Shown here in pieces: positions 61,564 through 64,000 of a stretch of 64,000 nt of DNA (position 1 is its first letter; each line of letters starts with the position of its first letter). The translations under genes were made by a program, and so were the position numbers. The stretch spans positions 1 through 64,000 of the forward strand of contig JAGXGB010000004.1 in NCBI GenBank assembly GCA_024636955.1, in the 5' to 3' direction. The notes under the pieces are model-generated. The model saw only the letters and a program-made list of their open reading frames with translations, searched no databases and was not told where the DNA came from. Source of the stretch: Bacteroidales bacterium. GTDB taxonomy: Bacteria > Bacteroidota > Bacteroidia > Bacteroidales > Lentimicrobiaceae.

Positions 61564-63783
61564 ATGAAACGATTGCTTACTACCTTATTCAGCCTACTGG
61601 CGATTGTCGCAGTAGCGCAATTCCCTTCCACTACAGCCACCGTGAGTGGATATGTAACTCAAGCAGGAACCAACTTGGCCGTATCAGGTCACGAAATCCA
61701 GGTGGCAATATATTCTTCTGATAGTACCGGAATTCCTGTTGTTACTGAAGTTTATACTAATGATAACGGATATTATCATTACACGGGCACTATTGAGAGC
61801 TTGCATGGTATGCTTACAGTAACAACAGTAACCTGTAATGGCGAGATGCAATCACAGACATTTGAAATAAGCGCTAATGCCCCAAATGTTTTTGTTGCCG
61901 ATTTCTATATTTGTGAAATGTCAAACTGCATGGCAGATTTTACATTCTATGATATCGACGAGCTAACTTATCAGTTCATTAATCAGTCAATTGCTGGAGA
62001 GGGAATTAGCTATTTCTGGTCATTTGGCGATGGTACTTTCTCTAATGAAGCGAACCCTGTAAAAACGTATGCTTCCCATGGCCTTTATGAGGTTATATTA
62101 ACAATCAGCAATGTTGATTCAACCTGTTACAGTAATGCGTTACAGTACCTGAATACAGGTGCTGATATGTGTACAGCTTATTTCTCATGGTATTCTGATC
62201 CTGCAGCAGGTTTAACAGTTAACTTTCAGGATCAGTCAGTAGGCAATGCAACTGAATGGCATTGGGATTTTGGTGATGGGCATTACTCTGTTGAGCAGAA
62301 TCCTGTACATACTTATGCTGAAGCAGGTTTTTATAATGTTTGTTTTACAATTTCAAGTGCTGATAGCTCCTGTTACTCATACAATTGCGAGTTGGTAACT
62401 GTGGGCAACAACACCAGTTGCATAGCACAATTCGCCTATCATCCTTCATCCCCTGAAGACCCAAATGCAGTGCAGTTTGTTGATCTGTCCTATGGTAATC
62501 TGACAAGTTGGAATTGGAGTTTTGGCGATGGAACCGGAAGTAACGAACAAAATCCGGTACATTATTATCCAACACCCGGTGTTTATAATGCTTGCTTAAC
62601 AATAGGTGGGCCTGATTGCCAAAGTACATGGTGTGAGCAGGTGATTGTACATGATTCAATACCTGAGTGTGCAAATTATTTTACATACGTTACCAGCGGA
62701 ACTACTGTCCAATTCACAGGGGTTCAACTCAATAACATCCCGACAGAGTTCATGTGGGAATTTGGTGATGGTATAACTGCCACTGGAAATCCGGTGATCT
62801 ATAACTATCAGGTGCCTGGTATTTACTACGTAACCCTTATGACAATTGACCAGTCGGGATGCATTGCATACTCTGCACAGGAAGTAGTAGTAGGTGATAC
62901 TATGACATTCAACCAGGTATATGGTCAGGTATTTGAAGATAATTTCCCTCTTACCAACGGTTTTGTTATGATTTTTTCAGTTGAATCTAATTCAAGCTAT
63001 TATCCATATTTCGATATGGCCTTAGTTGACTCATTGGGTGTTTATGTATTCCCTACTGTTCCTAACGGTATTTATAACATTCTTGCTGTTCCTGCAGATG
63101 GAAGCACTTATTTACCCACTTATTATGAAAGCACTCTCTTTTGGCAAGAAGCTACAACCGTTAACGCAGCACAAAACATAAATCCACTAAACATTCTGCT
63201 GCAGAATTCACAAGGAAATACTACTGCAGGACCGGGGAATATTACTGGACAAATTAACCAGAATACATTGCGCAGCGGATTTATCAGTCAAATAATCGTT
63301 TACCTGACTGATAGTGATCACAATATTCTTGAATTTACCCAAGTGAGCAGTAACGGTGAATTTAGCTTTAGCAACCTTGCCTATGGTACTTATTATATTA
63401 AGCCAGAACTCGCAGGTGTTTATAGCGAATATCAGCAGGTTATCCTCACCGCAGAAACTAATCAGGTTGATATAACACTAACCTTTACAGGCAACAGTAT
63501 TCTTGGAGACCCTGAAAAAACTTCAGCCACAACAGAGGTTATTATTTATCCGAATCCAGCTTCTGAAACTACCCGTGTTACATGGACCTTAGTGAAAGGG
63601 AAGTCAGTCAGCATTTCTGTATATGACCTTTCCGGTAGACATCTTACAAATCAGACCCATTCACTTAAGTCAGGTCAATCAAGTGTTGATGTCCCTGTGG
63701 GAGAACTGCAGCCGGGTATCTATCTTATGCGGATTAGGTTTGAGGACGGGTTTGAGGTTGCCAAAAAGATTATAAAGAATTAA
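61564..63783 (+). CDS. T9SS-secreted protein with four PKD domains
   Basis: Signal peptide ~1-19 (RLLTTLFSLLAIVAVAQ). An N-terminal carboxypeptidase-like sandwich (~22-115, TVSGYVTQAGTNLAVSGHEI) precedes four PKD domains marked FSFGDG-type text: YFWSFGDGTF (~155), WHWDFGDGHY (~235), WNWSFGDGTG (~317) and FMWEFGDGIT (~397). Two further sandwich units follow (~455-650). The last ~80 residues (IIYPNPASETTRVTWTLVKG ... GIYLMRIRFEDGFEVAKKIIKN) are a type A sorting domain. It lies 32 bp after the barrel-type anti-sigma gene, so it may belong to the same operon and be a product or the load sensed by it. Confidence 0.85.
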   Translation: MKRLLTTLFSLLAIVAVAQFPSTTATVSGYVTQAGTNLAVSGHEIQVAIYSSDSTGIPVVTEVYTNDNGYYHYTGTIESLHGMLTVTTVTCNGEMQSQTFEISANAPNVFVADFYICEMSNCMADFTFYDIDELTYQFINQSIAGEGISYFWSFGDGTFSNEANPVKTYASHGLYEVILTISNVDSTCYSNALQYLNTGADMCTAYFSWYSDPAAGLTVNFQDQSVGNATEWHWDFGDGHYSVEQNPVHTYAEAGFYNVCFTISSADSSCYSYNCELVTVGNNTSCIAQFAYHPSSPEDPNAVQFVDLSYGNLTSWNWSFGDGTGSNEQNPVHYYPTPGVYNACLTIGGPDCQSTWCEQVIVHDSIPECANYFTYVTSGTTVQFTGVQLNNIPTEFMWEFGDGITATGNPVIYNYQVPGIYYVTLMTIDQSGCIAYSAQEVVVGDTMTFNQVYGQVFEDNFPLTNGFVMIFSVESNSSYYPYFDMALVDSLGVYVFPTVPNGIYNILAVPADGSTYLPTYYESTLFWQEATTVNAAQNINPLNILLQNSQGNTTAGPGNITGQINQNTLRSGFISQIIVYLTDSDHNILEFTQVSSNGEFSFSNLAYGTYYIKPELAGVYSEYQQVILTAETNQVDITLTFTGNSILGDPEKTSATTEVIIYPNPASETTRVTWTLVKGKSVSISVYDLSGRHLTNQTHSLKSGQSSVDVPVGELQPGIYLMRIRFEDGFEVAKKIIKN

Positions 63784-63828
63784 GCCTCTGTTAGTGATAG
63801 TCCCAAACAATCTGGCTTATACATGATA

Positions 63829-63866
63829 ATGGCGCTGCATTGGAGAAATCCTGCAGCGTCATTTTT
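63829..63866 (+). terminator. Rho-independent terminator after the PKD-protein gene
   Basis: ATGGCGCTGCA and TGCAGCGTCAT pair along 11 bp (one G-U type pair) around a 12-nt loop and are followed by TTTTT. Confidence 0.8.
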
Positions 63867-64000
63867 AACCACCTTCTCTGACATAATGTCATTAAATACT
63901 TAAGGGCACAAGGTTTGATATAAAACAAACCAAACCCCCGCCGGTTGGTTTCACTATTATAAAGCATTGCTTTCCGGCTACCCATAAAAATATTAACTTT

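Noticed and set aside
63791..63985. 64-codon minus-strand reading frame at the right edge
   Set aside because: It overlaps the terminator hairpin and has no recognisable features.
1..64000. CRISPR array, prophage or insertion sequence
   Set aside because: No regularly spaced repeats, phage structural genes or transposase genes were seen; the only mobile-like signs are the REP-like palindromes.

Overview
The window is chromosomal DNA of a member of the Bacteroidota, probably class Bacteroidia. Three things point there. Seven proteins carry C-terminal sorting domains of the type IX secretion system (T9SS). Several genes have a TAnnTTTG -7 promoter element. The gene families are typical of the phylum: GldA-like ABC ATPase, the rplM-rpsI-rpsB-tsf block, a meso-DAP type mur/fts cluster and glsA/glsB-like lipid acyltransferases. 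It looks like ordinary chromosome with one accessory patch at about 2.6-5.6 kb.

Layout. 0-8 kb: two paralogous surface proteins (one with a type B, one with a type A T9SS sorting domain) flank a toxin patch. The patch holds a Fic-domain gene whose catalytic His is replaced by Gln, a tripartite HipB-HipS-HipT toxin-antitoxin operon, and a relic of a PorV-like T9SS gene ending at a perfect 22-bp palindrome. 8-19 kb: secreted and surface proteins, acyl-ACP thioesterase, CorA, an S4 protein, metK with a SAM-II-like riboswitch candidate, two REP-like palindromes and the GldA-like ATPase. 19-22 kb: rplM-rpsI-rpsB-tsf with two putative ribosomal-protein leaders. 22-38 kb, minus strand: mraZ-rsmH-ftsL-ftsI-murE-mraY-(murD)-ftsW-murG-murC-ftsQ-ftsA-ftsZ-yqeY. 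MraZ-type operator repeats stand upstream, and murD is reduced to its C-terminal third. 38-46 kb: glsA/glsB-like acyltransferases, engB, a biotin-dependent carboxyltransferase pair, small proteins and mutS2. 46-52 kb: a CHAT-TPR lipoprotein, a T9SS protein with a dockerin-like segment, and an ECF sigma/TPR anti-sigma-like pair. 52-56 kb: a VTC-type polyphosphate polymerase operon. 56-64 kb: tRNA-Pro(GGG), an M16 protease, and an ECF sigma factor overlapping a gene for one protein with an inner-membrane helix and a predicted outer-membrane barrel, followed by a PKD-repeat T9SS protein.

The strongest leads are: (1) the decapitated murD inside an otherwise intact division cluster; (2) the HipBST operon beside the His-less Fic gene, each with its own symmetric operator-like DNA; (3) the sigma factor paired with a predicted trans-envelope transducer; (4) the metK leader with SAM-II features and a competing 9-bp helix. 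Assignments rest on reading motifs in the sequence; no database search was run.
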